From Acanthochlamys bracteata (lineage: Eukaryota > Streptophyta > Magnoliopsida > Pandanales > Velloziaceae): 64,000 nucleotides of DNA. The stretch's first letter is position 1. Each line of letters starts with the position of its first letter. Shown here piece by piece: positions 39,634-51,885 of this stretch. Position numbers and translations under genes: made by a program. Under the pieces are notes generated by a model. It was not told the DNA's origin. It saw only the letters and a list, made by a program, of their open reading frames with translations, and searched no databases. The stretch lies in assembly GCA_019914995.1 (NCBI GenBank), contig CM034129.1, positions 1,997,725-2,061,724 on the forward strand. The letters run 5' to 3'.

Positions 39634-41412
39634 CAGGCAGATGACAGTAAATGTGGATTCTTCATGGCACATAACAATTCGAGAAGTCCTTATGATTGCC
39701 CTGTGGAGCCCAGGTACCAATTTTGCAAGTATTGTCTTCGCCCTGACTACCGTCCAATTATTCTTCAATGGTTCAAGATCAGCAGTTCCTTGTGTCAGTC
39801 TTCTTCGGTTGCTCTGAACAAGTTATGTATATGATGGTTAGCTAAGCTATTCACTTGACAGCCAATATAAAGAGCTTTGTAATTGGTATAGGATCTTTTT
39901 CTTTCTTCCGTTTATTCATATTTTGCAAAAGTCACACGAAGTGTTAGAAGCAGATTGTGGTAGCTTAAATATGCTCGTAAGTGCAATTTGAAGCAAAAAA
40001 GTTTGGGAAAGATGAAGACATCGCAAATGTTTTGCAGTACTGAACAACTAGAAAGGGTACAGAACGCGACATTTTGGAAACTTATCGTGATTCAGACGTA
40101 AGTTGGCTACTGATTTTAGTCCTGCCTAGTTGAATACTGGATTGAAATTTACAAACCTATAGTTCTAATTTCAGAAAACGAAACGATTGGAAAGTTCTAC
40201 ATATGCAACGCTGATCAGTAACTACACAAACAGCTATCGAGATGTGCTATGAGTTGCATAAACAGAAGTCCACTTATATAGACAATCCAAAGGATCAAAT
40301 TTTCATACGTAAACCAAACGATTGTTCTACATCTTGTCTTCAGTCTCTTGACCCAAAGAAGCAAGAAATTAAATGAAGATGTACATGGTTGGCAACAAGT
40401 CAGCAAAACTATCACGCCGAGGTAGTGTGGACAGTGGAAGCTCTGTCCTGTGTCTTATGCATTTGGGAGAGAACTACCTTGACGCAATGAGCTTAGATTT
40501 CGTGATGTTGTTATGTTCTTGATGTAGAATAACAAGCTTGCAACTGTGGTCTCCTAAAGGTGAGCTACTGGAAGAATTTTCGGCTGGTGTAGTAACGACA
40601 TTGTTGTAAATGGAACAAGATTTCCTCCAAAATTAAAGTTGTTGAGGAAAGGTTTGTCAAGCGAAGCAAGCAATCAAACAAAGGTATAACTAATCAAGTA
40701 GCAGTTAGTTTATTTCGATAATTAAAAGCACAAGGGAATTCCATGATGATTTTAGAGGTAAACTATTGCCAGCAGCACCAGTACTGGTTAAGCAAAACTT
40801 GAATCAACTTTCATTTATCAAAAGCTAGGTAACTGGCTTGAACATGCTATTCTGGTTAAGAAAAAAAAGAGAAAGAGTTAAAGCAGAAGAGAAAAAACCT
40901 TTCTTAATCTAGGGCCTTCAACAATCCCCTCAACTCTGTTTTGATTCCATCATCACCACATATTTGATGAACTTCATGCAATGTTATGTTGAAAAGGAGA
41001 TAAGAGATTCTTAAAACTAAAAACACGAAGCGGTGTGAATTCCTGAACTGTCTCCCAAATTCTGCTCCCAATGGATGTGCTACCCAGACTTCAGCGCAAC
41101 AATAATTCGCATTACAGGTCTCCCTAGAAATTTCTTCTGAAGCATTTGTATCAGCCATATTCTCTCCAGTAAAATTTTCTTAATCCATATGAAACTCCAA
41201 ACAAAATACTTGTCTTGCTGTAGTCCAGAAGCTATAGGAGGTAGTTTCTAGAAGCCAATCAGAGTTTACCTCAAATTTTCATCGGTTAGGTCCCTTGATG
41301 AGAAAGCTTTACCCTCTTGTTTACCTGACCCTCTCGACACTCCCCGATCATGGGAGTCCAACATGTTGCGGTAACGGTATGGCTTCAACATCTGCTACCA
41401 TATTAAATCTAT
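39634..41412. other. Convergent 3' region of GALT2-like and PPR genes
   Basis: The two genes converge here. The left part is probably GALT2 3' UTR. Around 40.2-40.7 kb nothing recognisable was seen. A small minus-strand ORF at 40904-41158 is listed separately. Confidence 0.55.
40904..41158 (-). other. Small ORF downstream of the PPR gene (unrecognised)
   Basis: An 84-codon open frame from MADTNASEE to LRGLLKALD. It has no similarity that I recognise. It lies 254 bp downstream of the PPR stop on the same strand, so it could simply be in the 3' UTR. It ends in an LRGLLKALD tail that looks protein-like, but its middle (FVFLVLRISYLLF) could be intronic. Listed as doubtful. Confidence 0.15.
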
Positions 41413-43344
41413 CTACCAGTAGTCACTGCAGGAACATGATCCATCTTTAAAATAATGGAACCGGCTGCGATCTCTTACAATAATCTCCCTGCTGTAGGCT
41501 TTCGATATCATTTTTGTTGCCAAATGACAATCTACACAGACCCTCAAATTCTTCACAATCCTAATTGGAGTTCCTGGAGAAGTGCTAAGCAAAGCAAAGG
41601 CTATTGCAAGCCTCTCACTGTGATAGTTCAATGCAGTTTCCTTCTCTTCCTCCTCTATGTCAGCTAGAACATTCATCGTGCGTGGAACATACCCTTCAAG
41701 TCTCAGCTTTTTAGCAATCTCTTCAAGTTTTGCGTATATCTCATTGCTCTGAGGATGTGATCGATCTCCCATGATAAACTCATGCACACGATTGCCCAAC
41801 TCCACTAGGCTGTGACCAGGCATCTTCCTAACTCCTCCCTTCAGCATCTTCCTTCGAAGCCTATGAACCTCCCCCCACTGTCCAACGGAAGCGTACAGGT
41901 TTGACAAGAGGACATAGTCTCCACTGTGTCCAGGATCCAATTGCATGAGATTTGCCCATGCAGCCTCACCTAATTCAACTTGTTTATGAATTGAACAAGC
42001 CCCTAGCAGTGTCCTCCACACTACAGCATTGGGCTCCATAGGCATAGTCAGGATAAAGTTGTACGCTTGTTCCACCAGCCCAGCCCTGCCAAGCAAATCA
42101 ACCATGCAGCCATAATGCTCAATCTTGGGCGCAATGTTGTATTGAACCTTCATCCTGTCAAAGTACCTATTCGCTTCATCAACCAAACCGCAATGGCTGC
42201 AGGCATAAAGAACACCAACCAATGTGATTTCGCTCGGCATCAACCTTTCCTTCTCCATAGAGGCGAATAGGTCTAATGCTTCTCTCCCAAACCCATTCAT
42301 TGCCAACCCAACAATCAACGATGTCCAAGACACCGTATTTCTTCCAAAACCCATCTCTGAGAAGACCTTATGAGCTTCCACAATGCTCCCACCCTTGGCA
42401 TAAAGGTCTACGAGCGCATTACCAAGATGGGGATTGCCAAGACCCTTCTTCAACAAGTACACGTGCACTCTCCGACCTAATGCAAGTGTACCAAGTTCTG
42501 CACAAGCACAAAGTAAGCTAACAATTGTGTACTCATCTGGCTCAATAGTTCCTTCCGCCAACATCTCCCTAACCAGCGTCAGTGCTTCATTGGGTCGCCC
42601 GTTTATAGCAAACCCATTAATAACCGAATTCCAAGCAACCAAATTCTTCTCAGGCATACCATCGAACAACTTGTGCGCAGTCTCAAACAGACCACAAGCA
42701 CCATAAAAATGAACTAGCGCATTCTGAACAAAAAGCAACGATTCAAGCCCGTCTCTCAAAGCTCTCGCATGGAGTAACTCACCATGCTTGAGCTCATTGA
42801 GCTTAGCACAAGTCTTGAGTAGAAAAGGGTAAGTGTGAGTATCAGCAGCTATTTCAAGATCAATCATTCGCTTGTGTAATCCAAGAGCAGGGAATGGGTT
42901 CGAGCTTTCTGCATAGCCACGGATCATTGTATTGATAGTGAAGATATTGGGTGATTGAAGTTGAGAGAAGATTGCATGAGCGTAGGTGAGAACGGTGGTG
43001 GACTGAGAAGGGAAGGAAATGAGAGTGAAGATCAGGTGTTTGGCGAAATGCCCGTGAGAGACGGGGATGCCGGTGCGAATAGCATGCGCGTGGATTTGGC
43101 GCGCGTGTGGCGGTGATCGGCACAGGCGAAGCAGCGCAACACATTTGCGGAGTGTTGGTGGGTTTCTGCTCTCTTCTTCTTCTTCTTCCACTTCTGCTGT
43201 TGTTGATGAACAGTTTCTTGGTCGTAAGCTGAAAGAAACCAATCTTTCTGATGATGGATTACAACTAACTGTGAGGAGAAGTATGGAGTTTCTACGTAGC
43301 ATCAGGTCATGCCATACTGGTGTAGTTCTATAGACCTTAAACAA
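41413..43344 (-). CDS. PLS-type pentatricopeptide repeat protein with E and DYW domains
   Basis: An intronless gene of 643 codons. Organellar PPR-DYW proteins bind specific RNA sites and carry out C-to-U editing. The N-terminus is probably a plastid or mitochondrial targeting peptide (MFKVYRTTPVWHDLMLRR). About ten PLS-class repeats follow (for example LVHFYGACGLFETAHKLFDG; LVDLYAKGGSIVEAHKVFSE), then E/E+ motifs (about 460-545). The DYW deaminase domain has the zinc-binding motif HSE at 575-577 and CVDC at 603-606, and the protein ends in DYW. It matches the family and gene order of Arabidopsis At4g21065, which lies between GALT2 and BRCA1. The start chosen is the first ATG of the frame. A shorter N-terminus is possible because Arabidopsis At4g21065 is somewhat shorter. 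Confidence 0.93.
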   Translation of the reverse strand: MFKVYRTTPVWHDLMLRRNSILLLTVSCNPSSERLVSFSLRPRNCSSTTAEVEEEEEESRNPPTLRKCVALLRLCRSPPHARQIHAHAIRTGIPVSHGHFAKHLIFTLISFPSQSTTVLTYAHAIFSQLQSPNIFTINTMIRGYAESSNPFPALGLHKRMIDLEIAADTHTYPFLLKTCAKLNELKHGELLHARALRDGLESLLFVQNALVHFYGACGLFETAHKLFDGMPEKNLVAWNSVINGFAINGRPNEALTLVREMLAEGTIEPDEYTIVSLLCACAELGTLALGRRVHVYLLKKGLGNPHLGNALVDLYAKGGSIVEAHKVFSEMGFGRNTVSWTSLIVGLAMNGFGREALDLFASMEKERLMPSEITLVGVLYACSHCGLVDEANRYFDRMKVQYNIAPKIEHYGCMVDLLGRAGLVEQAYNFILTMPMEPNAVVWRTLLGACSIHKQVELGEAAWANLMQLDPGHSGDYVLLSNLYASVGQWGEVHRLRRKMLKGGVRKMPGHSLVELGNRVHEFIMGDRSHPQSNEIYAKLEEIAKKLRLEGYVPRTMNVLADIEEEEKETALNYHSERLAIAFALLSTSPGTPIRIVKNLRVCVDCHLATKMISKAYSREIIVRDRSRFHYFKDGSCSCSDYW

Positions 43345-43689
43345 AAACTTCTCTTCAACAAGAAAACAACTTGAGAGTTAACATCAGGTAGAAAGAAAGA
43401 AGAAAGAAAGATTTTTTTTCTAAAACATAACAGATATCAACTTTCGTTCATATATACATAAGTTTCATAGTTAGACATTAAGCGATACAGTTGCATACGA
43501 AGCGGTAAGTTAAGGTGGAAAGCTGCACCGTTACTGATATATTGAACTACCAGAAGCTGCATTGGATGTGTCCAGTAGGGATAAACAAAATAAATCACTA
43601 GCAATTATCCAAATCATCTCATATGATAAAAGCTGCGACACTGATGATGGCGAAGGGAAGGTGATCTTCTCGAATACCTTGTCTGCCAA

Positions 43690-46600
43690 TTATGGCAAAG
43701 GTTGCAGTTGGCAAGCAGCGATTGAGTTTAATATCCAGCTATTTGTTGCTGTTCTGGCGCAGCAGGCTTCAGCAAGGGATTCTGCCTCAACTTGCCTGTG
43801 TTTCAAGATGTCATTGGCTTTCTTCTCAGGTAGTTCAAGATTGTAGATTATGAATGTCGTCGAAGAGGAACCATCTAGCAATCTATGGTCCCTTGACATA
43901 GGTTTTCTGTGCAGGACAGTTCCACCAGCTGCAGTGACTAGTACTTGTAGATAACCTTTGTAGGATGTCACAAAATCACCAACGAAATAGAACTGGTAGC
44001 CACTGAAAAGCTTCGGTTGCTGTAGTTTAAAAGAAGGAATCACTGAGTACTATTTTACTGTCATTATAAAATGCGCATAATGGATTGGCAGATTGATAAA
44101 ACATCTTATATCATATAGCATCTCATGAAAGCTAACAATAGATTCAGTTCTTGTCGTTAAAACAACGTTTAGCATTTTTTGGGTGATCAGACCATGACAA
44201 ATGCTGCACCATAGGCTATACCTTGTTCTTGACCCTGAGTCTCCCTAACTTGGGACCTCCGCTAACACCATGAACGTCAACTGCTATCTCATGTTTTTCC
44301 TCGCCAACTGGTTCCATAGCCATCAAGCATTCTCTGATCCCTTTGGAAGATAAAAGAAACAGAAAAAACAATGGATCAAGACAAAGAAAGGTAACTCAAA
44401 GCAAGACAACCTTGAGCATAAACATTTTTCTTACAGTCAATCTTTAGTATCCATTGCCCTTCTGTAATACCCATTAAAATTTTCAAGGTTCTCCTGCACG
44501 CGCCATTCTCATCTGTAGATGCAATGATGTGAGTGACTGCTGGGGTCCACCTTTTCGAAAAGCATGCACCAGTCAATTTGTTGAACTCATTTATTATCTC
44601 CTGTAAACAAATCCTTTTTGTTAAGCAATAACCCGCAAGGACCTGACTCAAAAAAGAGAACCAAGACAAATGCATTTATTTTCTGTCAAGAGCATTAGGA
44701 AACGACAGTTACCTTCTCTGATACAGTGAGAGCTGAGCAACAGATAACCCATTTGCAAGGTGCTCCTGAGTGCCATCTAAAAACTTGACTCCCAACTTGC
44801 TCAGGCTTGCCTGTAACTGAGGACATTGCTTCTCTGAAAAAATTTAATAACAATCATCAGTTAAACATGAAGATTCCTTAAGACATTCGGCTCGGATAAA
44901 GATACAAGCAAAGAAATCAGTTAAAACATACTCCTTTTTAGTCTTTTTCCTTTGCCTCTGGGGCTTAGGAATTTCATGTGGTAAACTGGAAGATGAATGG
45001 AGAGGGCATAACATCACAAAATTTTCCTGCAACAATGGGTTTTCCAAATATTCATACACCAAGAAAAGTTTAACTAGGTCACAAAAGCTTTAAGGTGACA
45101 GCTCCAAGACACTGAGTTGCAGTCAAGTGAGTTTAATTTCCAGTGTTCTCTAGGAACATGCGTCCCCATAAGTAAATTACTTACTTCATCCCATCGGCAT
45201 TCCTTGACCATTTTAGCACATGTAAAGTGGAAGCTCTTACGGCAACTTTTCTCAAAGCATCCAAGAGCAGCACCTTTGACACCACAGCAACTGCACTTTA
45301 TTCTTTTACTTCTAGCTAATTCAGCTACAAGATTGATTGCATTATTATCTTCGAAATATACATCAGGAGCCCTTCAGTTGGCCAATAAAAAGACAGTCAT
45401 CAGACATAGTGAAGAATAAGGAGCTTTTGGAAATAAATCGAACACATGGTAGCAATATATGTTAAACAAGATGCTGACCATTCCAGGCAGTGTGCATGGA
45501 CGTGTATAAGGTTGGCTCCCCCATTATAGTCCACCGCCACAGGCTTCCCTTTGAAATAGTGCATCATTTCTCCTGAAATCTGCAGATTTAAGATCCATAA
45601 GATGCTTCAGAAACAAATAAAACAGTCGAGATGTAAGGTGTAATGAAACTACTTACCTCAGTGGTCTTGCTTGAATCGCAGAAAGCACAGCAAATCTGAG
45701 GGGCTTTTGTACATTTTTTTAAGATATTAACTTCAGAGGCTGAAAGCGGGTCGCTATTTTTTGCTGATCCTATAGTAGTAACTGCTGAAGTGGTCCCACC
45801 ATACTCCTTGAATGTCTTAACACCAGAGATTGTGTCACAACAACTACTCTTTGCTGATTCTTTGGCAGCAACTAATGAAGTTTCTTGATGATAATCAAAA
45901 AGTGCTGTTTGATGTACACTCTTGAAGATCTTCATAGACACATCTTTGTCACCCTCAAGACTGACTTCTGTACGAATCCTTCTTGCTCCTTTCTCCTTTG
46001 CTGAACCTCCATTTGACTTTTGTATCTCATTGCAGACATGTACATCTGACTTCCCCAAATTTTGTTCAGATGATATAGGCAACTCTGCACAAGATTCTTC
46101 ATATTCATTCAACAACTCCTCTGAAACATCATCCTTTTCTGTCTTTGAACGCTTCTTTAGCTGGTTAGATTTTGCAACCTGAGTCCTTTTGCATTTGTTA
46201 ATTTTGCAGTTGAAAGGTACAGTTATGCACATGTCTTCATTTTGCTCATGGGATGGCCAATAGCTTAAGTTTGGGATTTCATTCTTCCTGTTATTAGAAA
46301 ATTCTTCTATTGTTCTCTTCATATTCTTTATCCCTGGACTGTTGGCCTTCTTGACGTTCCTTTTTCCATCATCATGACAAGAACTTCTATATGTTGGGGA
46401 AATCTCTGGAGACATTTCAGCAGATAGACTGATTTGCTGATCAGATGTTTTCAAATGCTTTTTCTTCCTGGCTGATCTTTTCTTCGTTCCTAACTTAGCC
46501 AGTCCTCTTCTTTTGGTAGCATTGTCAGACCCAGCAATACCACATGATGGATCACATTTCAAGCTTCCCATGTTATCTGAATCATTGTCACCACTCTTCC

Positions 46601-48876
46601 GAAGCCCCTCTTCTTTATGTCTAACCAATGCCTGCATGTATTTGGAACTTCCATTTGATTAGTACTTATTACTTTCCAGATAAATTGATTGATTAGTATA
46701 ACTGTGCCCTACAGGAAAAACCTGTATTTTTACTGGTGTTGCACAAAGTTCAGGAGAGCAAGCTCTTTGGGTCCATTCAAACATTTCACTGTCCATTTCT
46801 AAATGAGCCTTGCTCTGCAATCAAAAGAAAACCATGAGAACTGAAACAACAAAAGACAGACATTTGCTTTGGTCTATGTTACAGCTTACATGTGGAGTCA
46901 GTTTGGCAGGAGATTCATCATCAGAATCTTTGAGATCACTGAAATTTGGAAAGTTGGGAGGTGAAGTATCTGCTTCTTTCTGAGAAATTGGGTTCTCCAA
47001 ATCATCATCACTATTACCTTCTTTCTCTCTCAACCAGAAAAATGGTGACAAGGATAGGTTTTCACAACCACTTGCTGCTATTGTTCTTTCTTTATCCTTT
47101 ACACTTTTAGCCTCCATTCTTTCAGGTCGAACAGGGGTCTCATTAACTGGGAATGGAGTCACATGTATTCGTTTCTTTGTTGGGAAACAAGGTACAGGAT
47201 GACTATCAGAATCGTCAGCATTATCCTTCGTCCCATTATATTTACTTCTCTTAACTGCCTTCAACTTTCTTTTACATGCAGAAAGGGTCGTCTTACTGGC
47301 AGAATTTGCTGGTGCAATTTCTTTTGTTTCCCCAACTATCCGCACAAAAAATTGTGAAAATAAAAAGAAGCTTATGATGCAGCAGGGAAAATTCTAGGCA
47401 CAAACAATTTGATTATATATATATATATTGAATTTATTGTTTTATTGTTAACCATATGATATTTGCAAAAGAAACTTTTGATGCAAAAGGTAAAAAGCTA
47501 AAACAAATTAGATTTTCATAATATAAGTACTTCGTTTTTTTGTCAGGCATACAGTAAGGGATTTCTCCTGGTGACTAGATTGCAGACATCAAGATATAAA
47601 AAATAGCCTTGCTAAGTCTATAAATAAGCTGTGTGAAACAGACAATCCCCATGTCCTGCATTTTTGGGACCCTTTCGGGAACGGGTTCAGTGCTAAGTAT
47701 ACACAAAAATTACATGGGTATAACAAGCAAAACATAAAGATGCTGGTAGGTAACAAAATCGAGCTCTTACCTGCATGCTTTAAAGTTGTAGCTACTTGAG
47801 TTGTAAGAATATTTACTCCTGCTGATGCCTCCATGCTCTTGAATATGCTTGCCAAATTATCCATGTGAGGGGAAGGCCGCACCTCTGCACATTGTTTTAT
47901 CATAAATACTTGTTATATGCCCATATAAAGATAATAAGATGCCCGTCCATGATAACATTCAGTAACATTTACTTCATTGTATGCCTTTGTTGCCAAACCA
48001 CATGACCTTTAGAAAATAATGGCAGTATTTAAAGGTATTCATCAAGTACTCAAAATAAAAGAATATGGACTTATCAAGTGAATAAAAGGCATTTGAGAAA
48101 TGGTGAGGATCACTTTGAACAGTATGGATTTCACTTTTTGCAGTATAATAATTGGATAAAGATACTTGATGAATTGGTGCCATCCAAATAACAGTGTAAC
48201 AAACCTGGTTTCAGTTATATCAATCAGTTGAGAGGTATAACTGCCTTACAAAATAAGACATTCTTTAATACTGTCCCACAATCCTTTTGATGTAACCAAT
48301 TCCACAATACAATGATCTCAACAAGACACGAAAGATCATGCAAATGATTTAGGTAACAAGCTACAAGCTAATGAAAATGCCTAAAAAACTAAATTTCACA
48401 ACTTCAACTTCTGGAAATCAGAAGTTGAACTGGATTGAAAAAAAAATAAGAGGAGAAAAAATCAAGAAACCTTAAGTAAATACCTCTTCGGCGAAACGGA
48501 ACTTTGCATACTGGGCAATCAGAAGCAGATTTCGAGGTTTCCAAGATGCATGAGCTGCAGAAGATTCAATCCTCAAATAAATCCGAATTTCGAGACCACA
48601 GCAGGAAACAAAAAAATTAAAATTGGGGAGGAAAAACAACTCACTTGCAGAAGACATGATTGCAGGAAAGGGAGACCGCAGACTTCAAAAGACTCAAACT
48701 ACCAAAACAAATTCAACACAATTTTTCAGATCAGAGATTTCAATTCGATCGGTTTTCCAGAATTTCGAAACCAAAATTTTCAACCCAATCCAAAATCAAA
48801 GATCCAGAAAGAAGAATTACCAGATCGGGCATTTTAATTCCTTCGCCATCTTCTCCAACTGAGAAAGATCCGCCAT
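43690..48876 (-). CDS. BRCA1: BRCA1 homolog (RING, extended PHD, tandem BRCT)
   Basis: Thirteen coding exons: 48876-48821, 48692-48645, 48554-48484, 47884-47771, 47335-46890, 46814-46722, 46631-45657, 45579-45479, 45371-45185, 45026-44932, 44833-44713, 44600-44411, 44340-44222, with a terminal exon 44019-43690. They sum to an open frame of 981 residues, slightly longer than Arabidopsis BRCA1 (about 941). The N-terminal RING spans exons 1-3: CPIC at the first splice, LSCNHVFCNSC across the second, DCPVCKVPFRRR in exon 3. A long, poorly conserved, basic and Ser-rich middle follows. Then comes an extended PHD finger with Cys/His clusters (CAFCDSS; HVHAHCLEW; IKCSCCGVKGAALGC; CRKSFHFTCA). Tandem BRCT repeats (about 725-980) end the protein. 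It is a nuclear E3 ligase partner of BARD1 in DNA double-strand-break repair by homologous recombination. The frame is intact. Confidence 0.93.
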
Positions 48877-50450
48877 TGTTCTTCGGTTAGTTGGATCCAA
48901 CTGAAATTTCCGCGTCGCCGATTCTTGATTGTCTATAGGATTTCTCGCGGAATTTCGAAAACTTTTGGCGGCAGAATTTTCCCGCTGTTAAAAGATTTCT
49001 AAGACGCGCGAATAAGTCAACCTAAATAGGCCAGGCTGGCCCATACAAAGCCCAAAACATAACTTAACCGATCTATTTTGTTTATTTATTATTATTTCTG
49101 CTATCTAAATTCTGGAGTTCGTTTTCTTTTCTGTTCTTTCTTCTGGTCCCTAGCTTCGTCTGAATTATTTCTTCTCTGAATTTCTGTTTCAGTCTAGGTT
49201 TTGCAAAAATCGAACTGTTTGATCGAGGAATTGTTCGATTGGAAGTTTTTGGTTTGGATTGGTTCAAAAACACCTTCTTGTTGATATTTTGATTCGCTTA
49301 GAGAGTTGGGTGGGAACTGCAGCAGCGGAGGTTGTGATTCTTTTACGATGAGATTTAGTTGTAGTGATTATTGAGTTAAGTTTTGTTTCTAGTTTTTTTC
49401 ACTAGTCGTGATTGATTGATTGTAATGGTTGTTGTTGTTGTTCTGATTGTTTGAAAATTTTCGGTTTGCTCAAGGTGAGTTCAGATTTTCAGTGAGTACT
49501 TGCTTGGGATTCGAGTTGTAAGTTGAAGCCACAGAGGGTAGATTCTAAAAATGTAGATCGAACTATGTTGATTGAAGAGGGGATTCTAGTGAGATTGCAA
49601 CTTTTTTTCTGCCATGCAACTTTACAATTGTAGCAGAAAATGAGTTTTGCTTTTCCTCTTTTTTGGTATTTATACATGAAGCGCAGTAACAAAATACTTG
49701 ATCCCAGGGCTGGAGTAGCAATACCAATTATGGAATTAAATGTGGTGTTGGCGCTAAAAAAGTTTATCTTTTCTTTCTTAAATTAAAACTCTCTACACAA
49801 CATAGGAGGAAAATTTTAGAAGCAATGTAATCTTTATAGTTATAGTAGAAAGCGAATTCGATTTTTATCTATCTAGTTATTTATACATAAAGTGCAGTAG
49901 AAAAGTGCCAGACTTCAATGCTGGTATAGAAATACCCATTATGAAATCAAATGCAGTGCTTTATTGACTGTATGGCCTAAAAGTTTCTTGTTTGACTCTT
50001 TTTAAATTTAAGTTATATGTAATATATAGGAGAGAGGAAGTGCTTGTTTATTGTGGTAAACAATGCTATTTTAATTGTGATAAAAAATGGAGAATTATTA
50101 CATTTCCTGCAAGTTATTTACTTTCTGTTTAATGTCATGTTATTTGACTAATGTGTTGTCACTCTAGTTAAAACTAGCAACGATTTATAGAAGTCCTCAT
50201 TCTTTTGCCCCTTGATAAGAAGAAGTCACTAACTATATGTCTAGGAGAGTCATTGATAATGTGTCTTAGAACAATCATGCAGTGATTTCCAGGCCCTGCA
50301 TAGGCAATTGAATGTCAATGTGATTCTTGTTAATGGCATTACTTGCAATTATAAAAAATGTTCAAGGTCGGTATTGGACTTCTTTTTATTTGAAAAACCA
50401 GAAATTTTCTTTTAGTTGAAGTTTGACACTTTTGTTGGAATTATTAACAG
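48877..50450. promoter_or_regulatory. Bidirectional promoter between BRCA1 and MED19, with MED19 leader intron
   Basis: BRCA1 (-) and MED19 (+) diverge. Short G/C-rich stretches (GGCGG, CGCGCG) near 48.97-49.01 kb and conserved-looking leader sequence at 49.1-49.47 kb suggest the core promoter lies near 49.0 kb. A strong donor AAG|GTGAGT at about 49473 and an acceptor ATTAACAG ending at 50450 predict a 1-kb intron in the MED19 5' UTR. The intron is inferred. Confidence 0.5.
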
Positions 50451-50504
50451 ATGACTTTGGCAAAATATTTCCTCTCGATGAAGTCAGTGAATGTAACTAT
50501 TTAG
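50451..50504 (+). CDS. Upstream ORF in the MED19 leader
   Basis: Directly after the predicted leader acceptor is an ATG opening a 17-codon ORF (MTLAKYFLSMKSVNVTI, then stop). Its stop codon ends nine bases before the MED19 start codon. If the leader is spliced as predicted, ribosomes would meet this uORF first. Whether the peptide is conserved is unknown. Confidence 0.35.
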   Translation: MTLAKYFLSMKSVNVTI

Positions 50505-50513
50505 TCTGATGTG

Positions 50514-51885
50514 ATGGATCCTGAAAGCAAAAAGTTTGGAAGAGGTACCGTGTTCTGCAGAATAACATTTTAAGTAGATCTTTCTATATACATGTAACTT
50601 GTGAAAAAGTGGATTATTATGTAATCATTCAGCTATTTGTTGTATTCAACTGATTCACATGTGATTATGATACACTAGCTTTACTAACTAATGACGAGTA
50701 CTAATACATGAAGACATCAATTTGGCTTTGTTGTAAATATAAATCAACCATCCAACACATACTAATCACGTAATGGGAATACGAAATGCGTTAATCCTTG
50801 CAATAAACATGACTTCTGATTTTTGTGCCCGCAAGTGAGTGCAGCTCTTTTCCTGAAATGAGCAGTTATCTGAAGAACTGCCAAGTAGAAGAGAAGCATA
50901 TGCAAATTTCATTTGTTCTTCTTTTATGGATATTGTTGATAGGAGGTATCTTTTCTGATGCTTTTCTCTTTATTATTCTTATTAGTGAACTTCTATTTTG
51001 ATGTCTAGGACCGAGAGAGCTCACTGGTGCTGTTGATCTCATCACACACTACAAGTTACTACCACACCACGATTTCTTCTGCAAGAGAACCCTTCCTGAA
51101 GCGATTTCTGATACACATTACCTTCATAATGTTGCGGGAGATACTGATATCCGGAAAGGAGAAGGCATGGAACTGGACCAATTATTACAAAATGCTCCAT
51201 ACTTGAGAGAAACAACTGCTCATATCCGTCCCTTCGACTTGGAAACACTTGGACAGGCTTTTAAGCTTAGGGAAACAGCACCTATTTATCTTCCCTCTGT
51301 AATCCTTTTATTGCCTTTGATTATTTCATGTGTTCTTCTGAGTTTTTTTTTTCTGAAATTTATTCATCATTGTACCTTATAGGCAGAGAAAGGGATACCA
51401 ACAATTAGCAGTAAATCCAAGAACGAATCAAAGGACAAGGAGAGGAAGCATAAGAAACACAAAGAGAAAGACAAAGACAAGGAGCATAAAAAGCACAAAC
51501 ATCGTCACAAAGATAAGGGTAAAGACAAAGAGAAGAAGAAAAGTGGGCATCATGATTCTGGTGGCGATCACTTTAAGAAGCATCATGACAAGGTTTCTTC
51601 CTGTGAAATTCCATGTCTGTACATTGTGGACCCTTTAGAGATTGGTAATTCAATATGCTTCTTTTTTCCTTACTAGAAAAGGAAGCACGAAGGCCATGAA
51701 GATTATGCAGATACACACAAACCCAAGAAAAGCAAGGTAATGGGTACTGCAGGAACCTCCTAATATTGTTGTATTCTGTTTACTGAAGGCAATCAACTAT
51801 ATACATTTTGACAACATTTTCTTGCATAAATTTACAGCACAAGAGTTCAAAGAATGATGATGCAGGAGTTGTAAAATTTGGTTGA
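50514..51885 (+). CDS. MED19A: Mediator complex subunit MED19 (MED19a-like)
   Basis: Five exons (50514-50544, 51009-51298, 51383-51592, 51677-51736, 51838-51885) give 639 nt, or 212 residues, close to Arabidopsis MED19a. The protein begins MDPESKKFGRG, then the conserved MED19 core PRELTGAVDLITHYKLL with a Pro/Leu-rich stretch (about residues 12-105). It continues with a very basic, low-complexity tail of Lys/His/Asp/Glu repeats (KDKERKHKKHKEKDKDKEHK type) and ends VVKFG. It is a head-module subunit of Mediator that bridges transcription factors to RNA polymerase II in the nucleus. MED19a is also a known target of oomycete effectors in Arabidopsis. The frame is intact across GT-AG introns. 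Confidence 0.92.

Noticed and set aside
43067-43333. Plus-strand ORF opposite the PPR gene
   Set aside because: It is a shadow of the PPR N-terminal coding sequence with no independent support.
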